Part shown: positions 35,301-46,255 of the stretch, in pieces
Position numbering within the stretch: position 1 is the stretch's first letter
How the letters are laid out: the number at the start of each line of letters is the position of its first letter
Assembly: GCA_000733355.1 (NCBI GenBank)
Contig: JNVV01000010.1
Span: 476,324 to 540,323, forward strand
DNA length: 64,000 nt
Direction: 5' to 3'
Origin: Falciphora oryzae
Lineage: Eukaryota > Ascomycota > Sordariomycetes > Magnaporthales > Magnaporthaceae
The notes under the pieces: model-generated
The model's input: the letters and a program-made list of their open reading frames with translations, nothing else
What the model was told of the DNA's origin: nothing
Databases searched by the model: none
Made by a program: the position numbers and the translations under genes

Positions 35301-35632
35301 CGTCGGGGAAGACGATGTGGAAGTTGCGGTACAGCTGGGCGGCGGCCAGGTCGCGGAAGTGCTTGGAGACGAGGGAGAGGCAGATGAGGTCGCCTTGCGA
35401 ACACTGTAACGGTTCGATAGGACAACAACGGTCAGCGTGTTACTGCTACCGGTAGCTGGGGCGGGGAGTTGTGCGCCGGCGGGGAGGCGGCAGGTGGAGG
35501 GCGGTGCGGGGGAAACATTGGTCGCCATACCTGTGCGATGATGGCCTTTTGGACTTCTCGTGGCAGGCTGAGGAAGGCGAGAGGTTCACCTGTGACCCCG
35601 CGAGATGCGGCGGCCTCTTCTGGAGCGCCCAT
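32325..35632 (-). CDS. F-box protein with LRR-like C-terminal part and long disordered middle
   Basis: Probable substrate receptor of an SCF ubiquitin ligase; target unknown. Exons on the minus strand: 35632-35531, 35403-35063, 34960-32935 and 32846-32325, 996 residues, all in phase. The F-box spans the first junction: LAFLSLPREVQKAIIAQ then CSQGDLICLSLVSKHF then RDLAAAQLYR. Residues about 150-600 are rich in Pro, Ser, Glu and Lys (regions such as PPPLPYAASPDSSPTQ) and look disordered. The C-terminal third has repeated L..L..L patterns (LRVLRNITLLNVG, LPTLKRLMIKNMDSMDW, LHALHVIHLRNE) typical of fungal F-box proteins with irregular leucine-rich repeats. It ends with an acidic DDDSDDYDEDHD tract. 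Starting 18 nt earlier would require GTG, so the ATG at 35632 was chosen. Confidence 0.82.
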
Positions 35633-37128
35633 GGTGACAGCAGCCGACACGGAATCGGATCGCGTGATGTCGCAATGATCAGAGCGACCGTCGAGTTGAC
35701 ACGGCGATAGACGGGTAGTGGGGACTGCGCAGGACGCCGACTTTGCGCGGCGGGAGGAGATGACGCTGGACGGAACGGGATTTGCGGATCGGTCGGGGGA
35801 CCAGTACCGAGCGGCCGTCGCACAGCGTCACGCCTTGGTGTCCTACGCCGGCGCTGTGCGATGCTGTTGTGTCACTGCGTCGTGTTCCGCTGGGCTTTGC
35901 TACGAAGTGCTGTGCTGGCTACCTAGGTAGATGCGTCCTGTTTCCGCATATCAGTCGAAACCGTGCGAAGCAGCTGTTGGGAGAGCGCGGGCAAGCAAGA
36001 CCCAATTGTAGGGCGATGTGCGAGGCCGGTTTGCGCAGCCAGGATTCCAATGGTGTGCAGCGGGCGAGGGAGGGTTGGTGTCGTTGCGAACCTGGCCAGC
36101 GGGCAACCTGGAGAGCGGCAGACAAGACAAGGGCCTGGTTGACGAGAGGGGCCAGCGGCAACCTCAAGCGACGACAGTGTGGAGCAGCCAGCCACGATAG
36201 CCTATCAGACGCACTGTGTGTGGGTGGGCATCCACCGTGGGTGCCACTGCAAATGACAGGGTGCGCTGCCTATTCCTTGCCTATTCCCTCCTTGGATGTC
36301 GCCCGCCGCTGCTCTGGCCGCCGCCCCCACGCACAAGTCAGAACCGTCGAGTGCTGCGCCTGCCTCGACCAAGAACAACATAACCTCGCGTCATAAAGAG
36401 CGCCGCCACTGGGAACATAGCACGCCTAGTCGCTCGCGTCCAAATTGCCAAGGAGACGCAGCTAAGCTAATGCAGTCCTACCTGTAGGTGCACCACCGAA
36501 AATACATGAAGAGCCGCCGCTTGATATGGAATGAACGAGGCGGCTCCATCTTGCCATATGGGCCACAGCGCCTCCAATTCTGGCGGTGCGCTTCGTCTGG
36601 TCTCAAACGAGGCTTACATAGACGTCTGCGTAACCCTCGACAGGATGAGCTGAAATAGAGATATGCGATAGACACAACATGTGGCTGGCGGCCGCAGGCA
36701 TCCGAAGCTTATAAAATGACAGAGTCCTGATATCTAGAGGTATCTGCCTCGACATCGCCCGGACCTCCGCCCTAGTGCACACCACCAACTCGTATCTGGG
36801 CGAAGGTAACTGGACAAGGTAGGTTAGGTATGGTTGCACAGAGTAGGGAGGAACCAAGGTTCGGTCGATCGGGAAACCAAAGGGCTCGGCTTTCACTTCC
36901 ATACACTGAGGGAAAGAAGAGAAAAGGCACAGCGGCGCCAATGCAGGATGATAACACTCCTTGCCTGATGCGACCGAAAACGAATTCTTCCAACGGCTGA
37001 ATGGATTGTCATAGCTGGCGCCACCAATCTTAAACGAGCAAGGGCGTTCAGCCACCATGAATGGCTCAAACCCATAATTATGTCCCGGAATTACCACCTT
37101 CCAAGCTAAATGGCCGTCCCTGTTGGCA
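35633..37128. promoter_or_regulatory. F-box gene upstream region and 3' flank of coiled-coil gene
   Basis: 1.5 kb. The F-box promoter should lie just above 35632. A 319-codon minus frame (36603-37562) covers part of it, but its first half is a shadow of the coiled-coil gene and the rest shows no domain. The region could hold a last exon of the coiled-coil gene, because a GTAAGT occurs right at its stop. Confidence 0.35.
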
Positions 37129-38610
37129 TTACTTACTGGGAGGCGGGAAGCTTCCTCGCGCATCGCCCTGCAGCTGACGGTTGGCGTCCAGGCGCTCGAG
37201 CCGCATTGTTGCTGTGACGAATTTCTTGTCTTTTTCCGCCACGACAGCCATAGCCGTGCGCACATGGCCCATGAGCTCCTCGAGATAATCGGCTGCCGAA
37301 GCTTTCGAGTTACGACGCTGCCGCTGCTTCCTCTGCTGCTGGAGCAGAACTTTGGCGGGCGGAGGGGACTTCTGGGTCTTTCTATAGGGAGTGTGCGGCA
37401 CGGGGGAGCCACATGTTGACGACTCTGGGCTTTCCGAGCGGCAAACCCGGCACAACCTCTCGGCCAGCGGAGCATCCTCGCCGTCCCGGCATGTCCACCA
37501 CCCACCACGCAGTCGTTGACCTTCGTTGGCCCAGCCGGGGTTGGGCTCGTGGAAATGATCATCCCACGGCGCCTTTCGGGTTCCTTGCCCTCCGGCCTGC
37601 TCCTCCTGTTTGCGCTTGTACTCTTGGCGCCTGACCTCTTCCTCCAGCCTCCACATCTTGTTCAGCAACTCGACGAAACGATTCTCCTCGCCCTGGGATC
37701 CAAGTGCCACCCAGCCCTTTTTTTCCAGGAGGCGGAACCAGTCCGGTACGCTCTTTCCTCGTCTCTGGGGCTCTTTCGATAGGCTTTGCGTGCCATCAGT
37801 GTCAGAGATTTTTGGAGCGCACGACGGATCCGCGATGAGCGTCGGCTCAAGCCCCCTCGTCTTGTCTTTCGTTTCGAACTCCAACGGCCTATTCTCTAAG
37901 ATTCGCGTGATAGCGCCGTCGACCTCGGCGCGCCTGATCCAGAGAAGATTCAAGAGCTTTTGGTGGTCTTGATTGAGCTCGCTCTCCTTGAGCCGCAGGG
38001 CACTTATCTCGTCCAGGACTGGTTGTGGAACCTTGTCCTTGCAGCGATTGGGCCCGAGGTCCTGTATATCTTGTCGGACGCGCACCAGCTTCTCCTCAAG
38101 CCCATCCAGCTTGTAAAAGAGATCCTGGCGGCTGTCCTGCTCGTCGCGGGCATTGCAGAGGTAAGCCCTGACCTGCCTCCGGTTCTCGTCCACCAGCGCC
38201 CGAGCGTCGATCCCGTTCGAGCTGGGACGGCCATACTCCGACACTGCTTGGTTCATCCAGCTTGGATCCTTGGGCAAGTCGGGCGGGTAGGCTGCTTGCA
38301 AGTGGTGTCGGAACGATGACGGGATAATGCCGCCGGGGTTATCAGAGGCAATCCATTCGTTTCTCGTCTCAAAGCGTCGGGCTCCTGTGATGACCTCTTC
38401 GCAATGCTTCCAGTCTGAGTGTGTGCTGTCTCGAGGCCGGCGACCATCAGACCTCGCCGGGGTTGGGACCGCCTTTGAGGGTCCTAGGTCTGGTCCATCG
38501 ACGGCGCCGGGGCTGGGAGGTGCGGACACTCCACTACAGTCTGTGATTGCTTGGCTTTGACCCAAGAGGGCAGCCACGGCCTCGAGATTTGTTTGCAGTC
38601 GGCTGCTCAT
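37129..38610 (-). CDS. Uncharacterised coiled-coil protein
   Basis: Open frame from ATG 38610 (MSSRLQTNLEAVAALLGQ) to a stop at 37129, 493 residues. I do not recognise the family. Predicted helical, charged segments: DGLEEKLVRVRQDIQDLG, then LRLKESELNQDHQKLLNLLW, then ENRFVELLNKMWRLEEEVRR. A central Pro/Ser/Arg-rich region and a C-terminal helix (ADYLEELMGHVRTAMAVV) are also present. A Trp- and Cys-rich stretch (GGWWTCRDGEDAPLAERLCR followed by VCRSE) might bind metal but has too few cysteines for a known finger. The frame could start further up (38775), but that codon is not ATG. The last codons read CCA GTAAGTAA: GTAAGT is a strong donor, so the annotated stop may lie in an intron and the true C-terminus may continue downstream. 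Confidence 0.6.
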   Translation of the reverse strand: MSSRLQTNLEAVAALLGQSQAITDCSGVSAPPSPGAVDGPDLGPSKAVPTPARSDGRRPRDSTHSDWKHCEEVITGARRFETRNEWIASDNPGGIIPSSFRHHLQAAYPPDLPKDPSWMNQAVSEYGRPSSNGIDARALVDENRRQVRAYLCNARDEQDSRQDLFYKLDGLEEKLVRVRQDIQDLGPNRCKDKVPQPVLDEISALRLKESELNQDHQKLLNLLWIRRAEVDGAITRILENRPLEFETKDKTRGLEPTLIADPSCAPKISDTDGTQSLSKEPQRRGKSVPDWFRLLEKKGWVALGSQGEENRFVELLNKMWRLEEEVRRQEYKRKQEEQAGGQGTRKAPWDDHFHEPNPGWANEGQRLRGGWWTCRDGEDAPLAERLCRVCRSESPESSTCGSPVPHTPYRKTQKSPPPAKVLLQQQRKQRQRRNSKASAADYLEELMGHVRTAMAVVAEKDKKFVTATMRLERLDANRQLQGDARGSFPPPSK

Positions 38611-39210
38611 GATCCTGACTTTGAAAGAATACAGGGGAAGAAGATTTGCTGATGCAAGAGCCCGGATGCACGTAATGCACACACGCAAGGACTGAGGCCT
38701 TGAATGATGAATAGGTGGCTTGGAAAAAAAGCACAAACTCAATGTTGTTTGTGTTAACCTCTCTGGTGCTAGCACACGGAGATATTGATATCAGTCGGGC
38801 AGGGTGGGTTGGGTCGTGACTTCCTCCCGCATATAGGTGCGGGTCAAGGTGATTCGGGGTGACGGAAAAGCGAGCTTGGGAAGGAGAACCCCAGAGTCGT
38901 CTGGTCATCGCATTCCTCGGCGCCGGTCAATGATCCCCTATCATCCTGACGCACCTGTAGATCAGAAGGTAATCGTCATTTCATCAGGGCCGGAAAAGGT
39001 TATGCTTATTATACAAAAGATGTTTTGTTTGATCATGCGGAGGAGAGGGGATTCCATGTCATCCCAGCGCCCGCCGTCTTCTTCCAACTCCCAAGGAGCC
39101 ACGGATGGCGAAGCTGGATGCTTCCTGTCGTTTCCACACCACTCATAAGGCCCATAATTGGGTCTGGCACAAGGGAACCGCTTACACAGCTTCATGGATG
39201 GCCCCCTGCC
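38611..39210. promoter_or_regulatory. Coiled-coil gene upstream region / IRC3 3' region
   Basis: 600 bp between two minus-strand genes. No coding region or RNA gene seen. Confidence 0.4.
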
Positions 39211-41300
39211 TCAACTGGCAACCGGGCCTACAGAGACTGTCTCACGAAGTCTGCGCTGCTCCAAAGCAAGTGCGCGCCTCTCCTTGCGCCGGCTCTCTGC
39301 CTTCATCTCGGCAAATCGGCCACGTGCTCCATGCTTGAGCTTGGTTATCATGTCTGCCGCCTTACCCTTGGTGATGTCGCCCATGGTCAGAGGCTCCCGT
39401 TCGCCCCTGAGCTTGTTGAGGAAGTCGAGCTGTCCCTGCGTGGGAGGCCCATTCCGCCACGTCTGACGTCTTGAGATGAAGATGAAGGGGAAGACCTCGG
39501 CCGCATACTTGTCGCAGCCGTGTACTGCGTCGGAGAACGTTGCTGCCTTGAGAAGCTCTCTCGGGGGCGCGTAGGGGGACTTGGAGAGTCCGGACGGAAG
39601 GGCCCGCACCTCAATCGCTCGGAAGCATGCCTCGGCCGCCGGGGTATCGTCCCCAGTACCGAGCTCATCCACGGGGACCTTCTCGATTCTCAGGTACGTT
39701 CCCGTCGGGCCGGTAAGGACGTAGCGGTCCGGTCCAACCTGGACCCAACCGAACGGACTGAGCGCGCGGATAAACTGCTCCCCAGAGGTGTCAGATATGA
39801 GGTCAAAGACGGAGCTATAGTCCGTGAATGACACAGACACTGGGCGGAGCTTGAGGCCATCCCCTGGAGCGGCTTGGGCCACTCGATCGCTCCTCTCCTT
39901 TTCTTCAGCCTTCCGTTCTTTCAAACTGTGGAGGTCCTCGACCGTCGCGCTATCGACAAGCTCGCCGGGATCGAGCCCAAATAGTGTTGGAGTAGTGACT
40001 ATGCCAGTTTCGAGGCTGGAGACCATGTCGATTATCAGACAGTTGACTTTATTCGGGTGCAGTCTCATCCCCCTGCCAATCATCTGGACAAGGAGATTCC
40101 GTGACTTGGTTGGCCTCGCCAACACAACGCAATCGATATTGGGGATATCAGTTCCCTCAGTAAACACACCGCAGTTGACAAGGACAGAGAACTTCCCGCT
40201 CTTGAAGTCGTCCAGCCTTTCGCTTCTTTCGACCTTGGGTGTGTCCCCGGTTATGAAACGGGCGTCGATGCCGTACTCGCGAAACTTCTGCGTCAGGCCA
40301 GCGACATGGGCCAGGTCGACGCAGAAGACGAGGGTGGATTTGCGGCCTTTTGCCTTGGCTAGCCAGCTGCGGACAGTGATCTCGTTGACTTGATCCGTGT
40401 TGACGGCACGAGACAGTTCTGCCTGCAAAAAGTCGGCGTTGGCATTCGACCGTGCCCTGGAGATATCGGCTGAGGATTCGACCGTGGTAAAGAGCACATC
40501 CGAGAGCCACTTGTCTTCAATCATGTCGACATAGTCGCGATGGTAGACAATCTCGTCGATGGCGGCCCCAAGCTTGAGGCCGTCGAACCTCGAGAAGGTG
40601 GCCGAGACTCCGACAAGATGCGGCGAATCCTGGCGCTTGGTGGCCAGGCCAAAGTGGTCCAGCGTCCGCATGTAGCCCGGGGCGACTATGTGGTGAGCCT
40701 CATCCACGAGCACGAGCTTGAACCGGGTCGGGTCGAACTTGGCCAGGCGATCTCCCGAGGTGATGCTCTGGATGCTGGCCACTGTGATGTCGGCGATGCC
40801 AGTGGAGTGCAGCGAGCCCATCTCGATCTCGACAGCCTTGTCGGGATAGGCATTAGAGCAGTGTCGAGCCGCCTGCTCGACGAGCTCGCGTCTGTGGGCT
40901 AGCACCAGCGTCTGAGTCCCAGAGTCGGAAACAGGTGGCACTCTGTCAATCAACTGCGTAAATATGACCTGTTGCGGTTCCAAGGGTGTCAGTCCCGACA
41001 TCAAATCTGCCCCCTGTTGGTTGATCTTGAGGCCATAGGCCATAGCTTATGCCACGCATTACATACCGTCTTCCCACTTCCTGTCGCCAGAGAGATGCCC
41101 AGACGTTTATGGCCACTCTCCAAAGATGCGAGGACAGATTGGATACACTCTTCCTGGTACCCACGCAGCACGACCTTGGGCAGACTCTTGGGGCGTTGAT
41201 GTGGTTTTGCACGGAACAGGCTCGGCGAGAATGTGGCCAGGCCGCGTCTGCTGCTTGGAGACAGCCGCGGGACGAGCCATTTTGTTACATGCTGGAGCAT
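39211..41300 (-). CDS. IRC3: Mitochondrial DEAD/DEAH-box helicase, Irc3-like
   Basis: Superfamily 2 helicase. Yeast Irc3 is a mitochondrial double-stranded DNA helicase that maintains mtDNA. Exons on the minus strand: 41300-41067 and 40968-39211, 663 residues. The N-terminus MLQHVTKWLVPRLSPSSRRG is basic, hydroxylated and lacks acids, fitting a mitochondrial presequence. The conserved LRGYQEECIQSVLASLESG precedes Walker A ATGSGKT (K77), which is split from VIFTQLI by the intron exactly at the lysine-threonine loop. Motif II is LVDEAHH, and motif VI is QMIGRGMRLH. The unspliced frame instead continues through a stop-free stretch with NQQGADLMS, so intron retention would give a longer frame lacking an N-terminus. 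Head-to-head with the Rrn5-like gene, 625 bp apart. Confidence 0.9.
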
Positions 41301-41925
41301 GGCACAGCGTCAAGAGTGTTCGAGGAATTTATGACTCCAATAACCCCAACGCACGTGGGCGGCTTTTTGCGATTTATTCGCCTTTTTGTTGCAGAGCCTG
41401 AACTTGAGAATAATCGTTTACGTGTGGATGCGCAGCGCAGCGCCACCTAACCGCCACAGCACGGTCCGCTGCACAGACCAACAGACCAACAGCAAGGGGC
41501 GCCTGGAATTTAGCGAATCACGACCGCTGAAGGCTTGCTCCCGCCTGATCCACGATAGTGGAGATGCACCACTAATCGTTTTGCTCAGCGTAATGGAGCC
41601 CATGTGAACGAAAGGGCAAAATGGATGTGAATCGCTCCGAGCCTTTCGCCTAAGTCCTCCTCGAAACAACGAGAGAAAAAACCTCAACCAGCACGCTTAA
41701 GAACACAGATTCTACGTGCACAACAGTCTTCTTTGTCGATCTTGAATTATTTGCGCCTGCCTCGGCAGTGTTCTTCTATCTCCACCCGGAAAATGCTGCT
41801 TGATCAGGCTGCTCACCTCAAAAAATTGTTCTCGTCGCAACCAGACTCAATACCAACATCAAGACTTCCTTGGCGTCGAGATCTCAAATTCATGCGGCGT
41901 GAGCTGAATTCATAATACAGAGGCC
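41301..41925. promoter_or_regulatory. Shared divergent promoter of IRC3 and the Rrn5-like gene
   Basis: 625 bp between two start codons pointing away from each other. No specific operator recognised. Confidence 0.5.
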
Positions 41926-43956
41926 ATGAACTCTATCATTGACAGTCCCCGCAGCGCTCCGAGGAACAGCCGACGAGCAAAATCACCAGATCTGGGCGAC
42001 AACGGACATGACGGCGACGGTGGCTGGGACGATCAGGGCGGCGTCGCTCCCGAAACGTCACATCGCGGAGGAGTATTAGGGAAAAGAGAGAGTCATATCC
42101 CAGACATGGATGACGAACTCCAAGATTCAGGACCCGGCTACTCCAACGACGAAAATAGATATACAAAGCATGAGGAGCTGTCTTTGTCTCGGCCCGCGCT
42201 TCGTCGATACTCTGATGGGTCCCTTTCTTCACCGCCGGGCTCGGCCTACTCGCCCGGGCCCGGAGACTCGGACGCCTCCTCTACGGCCGAGAATCGGCGG
42301 AAATTGCGGAAGGAGACGCAGTGGCCACGGGAAGGCTCGGACGGGGAAACAAGGCGGCATTCTAAGAGACAGTCGCCACTGAAGAGGTCGAGATCGGAGG
42401 CAGCCCGCTCGCAGGACCCCGACGACGCGCCGAGGCCCTTCAAGCGTATCAAGGGGATCATCAACCGCCAGTATGTTGCTCTTCTCAACGCTGATATCGA
42501 GGACGCCCGTGACCGACACGTTCCGCACCCCTGGCCTGAGCTGCCGTCGTCCCAATTCGGCCTCACGTTTTGGACGCCCGAGGAAAAACATCTCTTCTTT
42601 GAGGCACTCTCCCGCCTGGGCCGCCACAAGCCTGACCTCATCGCCGCGCGTCTGGAAACCAAGAGCGAGATGGAGGTCCGCCAGTACCTCGACCTGCTCG
42701 AGCGCGCCAAGCGCGAGCGCCGCAAGGGTGGCCAACTCGATCCCATCCAGACGCACCAGGTGCCAGCCGCCGTCGATCTCGGTCAAGAGTGCGTCGCGGC
42801 TCTGGAGCAGGCAGGCGATTCCCTGTCTCTGCATCAGGAGGCGCACGAAGAGGCTGCCGCCCGATCTAGGCAGAAAAAGGACGGCCATCTGCTCTTGACG
42901 GCCGACAACTGTCGGGAGCTGGTTGACGAGGCCAAACTAGACGCGGAAACGCAGAACACCCATCACCTGAACCCGCTCGCCTTCTTCAACGCCCCGAACT
43001 GGCTCGAGCTGTCGGAGCGCATCTTCATGAATGCATCGTTCGAGGAAATGAATTGGCAGAGCGTCTCGCACGAGCCCCCCTCGATTCGGCTTGTCGCCCT
43101 TGATGACTTTTACGCTATTGTCAGGGCGGTGACCCGGAAGCTCGTCTGCGAGGCCGTGTTCAACGCTCGGACTTGCTCGCGCGGCCGTAGCCGTACGGCC
43201 GCGCCCAAGGGCCACATTACCGTCCATGCCAAGCACGTGCCGTCGCCAGAGCAAGTCGTGGGCAAGCCTGAGCTTGCTGGCAGAGAGCTTTTCTTCGCCG
43301 ACTGTGCGCGTCGGCTCCACCTGGCGGTTGTGGATGACCAAGACGAGGAAGGAACGCAGGGTGCAGACGACGATGAGCCAGAGTTCATGTCCTATGAAGA
43401 TGTTGAGAGCGCCCTCTCCGATAGACTACGAGAGAAACACGGAGCATCCGCGGCGGGGAACAATTCTACAAGTCGCGATACCCCCCCGATATCCTCCACC
43501 AACGAGCCATCTGATGGCGATGATCATGGAGATGCAATGCCATCTCAACGACCCGTCAATGCTGGCGGCGGCAAAGGCACCGAAATCCTCGCAGATAATG
43601 ACGTATCGGACTCCGACTCGATTTCCACCATTGATCTAGCCGACTCGGACGAAGGCGTGGAGGAGGAAGTGGACGAGGTGGTGGTGTATTCGGCATTTGG
43701 AATCACGGGGACAACCAAGGACAAGAACGCTTTGCGACTCCGCGTCCGAGGCGAGAGGGAGCGCGAGGACCTCGCCGAGGCGGTCGATTGCCGTGCCAGC
43801 TACGTGGAGGAGCGCCGACTGTGGGCTGAGGTTCTTGGTCGCTCGCCCACGGTCCCTCCAGAGAGGGTCCCAAAGCCAGATCTCAAAGCCGGATCCGCCG
43901 CCGCTGCGGTTCGCCGGAAGCTTGCGATTGACGACCTAGTTCAGGAGCTGGCATAG
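41926..43956 (+). CDS. SANT-domain protein, Rrn5-like RNA polymerase I upstream activating factor
   Basis: Intronless, 676 residues, first ATG. Yeast Rrn5 is a SANT-domain subunit of the upstream activating factor that recruits Pol I to rDNA. Residues 1-170 are acidic/Ser-rich and disordered, ending in a basic SKRQSPLKRSRSEAARS. A conserved segment FKRIKGIINRQYVALLNADI leads to a SANT/Myb-like helix-turn-helix at about 211-262 (FGLTFWTPEEKHLFFEALSR with later K/R-rich helix). A middle domain with FNAPNWLELSERIF and SIRLVALDDFYAIVRAVTRK follows, and an acidic tail with DNDVSDSDSISTIDLADSDE. The order (SANT then LVxxxTR helix) fits fungal Rrn5 homologues as I know them. Identity rests on the SANT domain plus overall architecture, so a different SANT transcription or chromatin protein is the main alternative. 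Confidence 0.7.
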   Translation: MNSIIDSPRSAPRNSRRAKSPDLGDNGHDGDGGWDDQGGVAPETSHRGGVLGKRESHIPDMDDELQDSGPGYSNDENRYTKHEELSLSRPALRRYSDGSLSSPPGSAYSPGPGDSDASSTAENRRKLRKETQWPREGSDGETRRHSKRQSPLKRSRSEAARSQDPDDAPRPFKRIKGIINRQYVALLNADIEDARDRHVPHPWPELPSSQFGLTFWTPEEKHLFFEALSRLGRHKPDLIAARLETKSEMEVRQYLDLLERAKRERRKGGQLDPIQTHQVPAAVDLGQECVAALEQAGDSLSLHQEAHEEAAARSRQKKDGHLLLTADNCRELVDEAKLDAETQNTHHLNPLAFFNAPNWLELSERIFMNASFEEMNWQSVSHEPPSIRLVALDDFYAIVRAVTRKLVCEAVFNARTCSRGRSRTAAPKGHITVHAKHVPSPEQVVGKPELAGRELFFADCARRLHLAVVDDQDEEGTQGADDDEPEFMSYEDVESALSDRLREKHGASAAGNNSTSRDTPPISSTNEPSDGDDHGDAMPSQRPVNAGGGKGTEILADNDVSDSDSISTIDLADSDEGVEEEVDEVVVYSAFGITGTTKDKNALRLRVRGEREREDLAEAVDCRASYVEERRLWAEVLGRSPTVPPERVPKPDLKAGSAAAAVRRKLAIDDLVQELA

Positions 43957-44291
43957 AGCGGATGGAGTGGAGGCGCGATTTCTGGTCTTCGTATGTTGGG
44001 CGCTGTGTAGGTGTGCGACAATGGATGATATGTTGTCTCCTGCGGATATAACCATTGAGAGGTCGATAGGCTCATTCATGTTTGCGCTTTCCCTCACTGG
44101 GAGTGCGGGCAAGAGAAAACGAAAATAACATTGTCCATGAAATAGAACACTAGGCAAAAAGAAAACATGCACGTAAAATCGGAAGGCAAAAAAATGCACG
44201 GAAGGTCATACTGGGAATCGGATATGTTAACCATTACACAAGCGATTGCAACTACAATGCGCTACAAGCCCTGGGCAGCGGCAGGCGAGAC

Positions 44292-44296
44292 AAAAA
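44292..44296 (-). terminator. Pol III terminator of tRNA-Gln
   Basis: Five T on the transcribed sense (minus) strand a few bases after the mature 3' end. Confidence 0.7.
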
Positions 44297-44299
44297 GAA

Positions 44300-44385
44300 A
44301 GGTCCTACTGGGATTCGAACCCAGGTCATCAGGAGACGATTTGTGAATCAGAACCTGATGTGATAACCAACTACACTATAGAACC
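44300..44385 (-). tRNA. tRNA-Gln (anticodon CTG) with 13-nt intron
   Basis: Cloverleaf read on the minus strand from 44385: acceptor GGTTCTA pairs with TAGGACC (one G-U), D arm GTG/CAC, anticodon stem TCAGG/CCTGA, anticodon CTG at 44349-44351, T arm CTGGG/CCCAG with TTCGAAT loop, discriminator T at 44300 as usual for eukaryotic Gln. Removing 13 nt at 44335-44347, the canonical position between nucleotides 37 and 38, leaves a 7-nt anticodon loop and a 73-nt tRNA. Box A and box B are both intact. An A5 run on the plus strand at 44292-44296 supplies the Pol III T-stretch. Confidence 0.95.
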
Positions 44386-45130
44386 AATGTTGAGCAGTAA
44401 TTGCTTGGTGGGTGCGGGGACCTGCTGGGCTTATATGGAACCTATGAAACAAGGAGCTCCTGGTGGGAAATGGCGCGCCTATGTTAGATGTGGGTATGGT
44501 TTTTCCTGGGCACCATGCCGACGATTCATGTTCTTGCATGGGCTTCGGGCTAGGAAACAGGTCCAGCTTTGCGGACAGCCTTGGCCGTTCAGTCCTTCCC
44601 CCACGATCTGCACAAGTAGCGCTAACCTGACAACGGAAGAACATGTACGCACAGCAAGACACGTCACGATACGCCACTGCATTTTGGGCGCGTCAAGCCT
44701 CCGTCCGTTCGCTGGAGATGCAGGGAGTTGTGGGGGCTCAGCCACCATTTCCAAGCAGTGCTTGAACCCCGAAATCCAGCAAATCGTCTGGTGCAATGTT
44801 CAATGCGCCAGGCTCAGCCCCAAAGGCTTGGAACTTGCTGCCTGGGGAGACGATGACTTTCGGCCTTGCATCAGCCCCGTCAAGCCAGAAAAGATCGCCG
44901 GCCTGATATTGAACATAAGCAATGGAACCCGCTATTCGTGACACGCCTTCAGCCGGCGTGCATTGTCTTGACCACCATCTTGAAGAAGCTCGTGCGATCG
45001 CCTCAGTAGCACCACTATAGCAGTTCCGATTGTAATAAACCCGGCTGCGAGCAGCAAAACGTTGAGCATTCAAGACGTCAGATTTGTTCCACCGGCCCAA
45101 TCGGTCGCCGCCGCTGCGGGCTAACCCAAC

Positions 45131-46255
45131 ATGTCTACTCCCACAGCGACGGAGGAGAAGCGCCAGATGCAACAGCACCACAACGAACTCGACCGCTCGG
45201 CGCAGACAGGGGAATGCTCCTCAGGCCGCCCGTTAGCCGCGACGAGCAGCCCGCAAAACCCACCACCAGCCCAAGGCGCGACACCGCCTCCGTATTCGGG
45301 CCCCTCGAGCCCATCGCCTGAGGATGGCGAGGCGGATTCGGAGCAACAGCAGCAAGCGCTGCAACAACAACTCGAGCAACAAAATGGCAGCACAGAACCA
45401 CGGCGGCAGCTACAGCGGTATCCGGGCCTCCCACGGCTCGATTATAGCCTTTACTCCCCGGCCACATTCCAGCTGCAACAGGGGGCAACGGGCATAAAGT
45501 CGACGGCCACCTACCTGTCAGTCAACGAGCAGGCGCTGGTGAACCTGATCCGAATGCAGGCGACGGTGCCGCCCAAGCCCGTTATCGAAATACGGGGCAA
45601 CCGCGGGCGCCGGGTCGACTTTGACGTGCGCTGCAACCTCATGAACCTGCTGGTGCCGGACGACCCGGGCGAGCGGCTCGACTACATGCGCTGCATCTCG
45701 CCCGGCGAGCCGGCGCTGCGCGGGGGCACCAAGCCCAAGACGGCGCCGCACCCGGGCGACGGCACGCTCGAGGCCTGGGCGCGGGCCTACGTCCAGGACC
45801 AGAGCCACAGCAAGTGCTTCGTGCTGGAGAGGCAGGTCGTCAACATGGACTTCAACTTCATCGAGGGCCAGATCCGGACCATGGTGGCGGCCATGGGCTA
45901 CAGGGGGGTCCTCACCGTCAGTCTCCCGCTCCTGCACTCGCGCGTCGTCGTGCAGTCCCCCGACAAGGTGAACCGGTTCCTCACCTCGGTCACGACGCTG
46001 TTCACGGGCCGGAGCACCTACGAGGTGGTCAAGGCCGTCTGGCCGTTCGCGACGCACCGCAAGGGCGAGGCCGGCCGGCGCTGTGCTGTGCAGGGCGAGG
46101 AGACGTGGTGGAGAGAATGGAGGGACCCCATAAAATTTGCCATTGCGGCGAGGCGAAGCGGCTGGGTCACCAACGAGGACAAGCTCGAGGTTATAATGGA
46201 GGGCAAAGGCAAAGGCGTGGCCGCCGTGGACTGGGGGCCGGATAGCTACGAGTGA
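45131..46255 (+). CDS. Conserved fungal protein of unknown function
   Basis: Intronless, 374 residues, ATG at 45131. Residues 1-95 are disordered and rich in Gln, Pro and Ser (with QQQQALQQQLEQQN). From about 96 the sequence becomes ordered: YPGLPRLDYSLYSPATFQL, TATYLSVNEQALVNLIRMQA, VDFDVRCNLMNLLVPDD, LDYMRCISPGEPALRGG, HSKCFVLERQVVNMDFNFIE, GYRGVLTVSLPLLHSRVVVQ and the tryptophan-rich TWWREWRDPIKFAIAARR. I believe this pattern is a conserved Pezizomycotina family without assigned function; it has no enzyme motif or membrane segment I can name. Very high third-position GC in the ordered part argues for real coding. It lies between the two tRNA genes. Confidence 0.75.
   Translation: MSTPTATEEKRQMQQHHNELDRSAQTGECSSGRPLAATSSPQNPPPAQGATPPPYSGPSSPSPEDGEADSEQQQQALQQQLEQQNGSTEPRRQLQRYPGLPRLDYSLYSPATFQLQQGATGIKSTATYLSVNEQALVNLIRMQATVPPKPVIEIRGNRGRRVDFDVRCNLMNLLVPDDPGERLDYMRCISPGEPALRGGTKPKTAPHPGDGTLEAWARAYVQDQSHSKCFVLERQVVNMDFNFIEGQIRTMVAAMGYRGVLTVSLPLLHSRVVVQSPDKVNRFLTSVTTLFTGRSTYEVVKAVWPFATHRKGEAGRRCAVQGEETWWREWRDPIKFAIAARRSGWVTNEDKLEVIMEGKGKGVAAVDWGPDSYE

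Larger units (their letters stand above)
43957..45130. other. Intergenic region carrying tRNA-Gln
   Basis: 1.17 kb between two plus-strand genes. The only supported feature is the tRNA-Gln gene on the minus strand. The 44400-45130 part holds the upstream region of the 374-residue protein gene; nothing further recognised. Confidence 0.5.

Noticed and set aside
36603..37562. 319-codon minus-strand frame
   Set aside because: Its first part is an out-of-frame shadow of the coiled-coil protein gene, and the remainder has no domain or conserved pattern.
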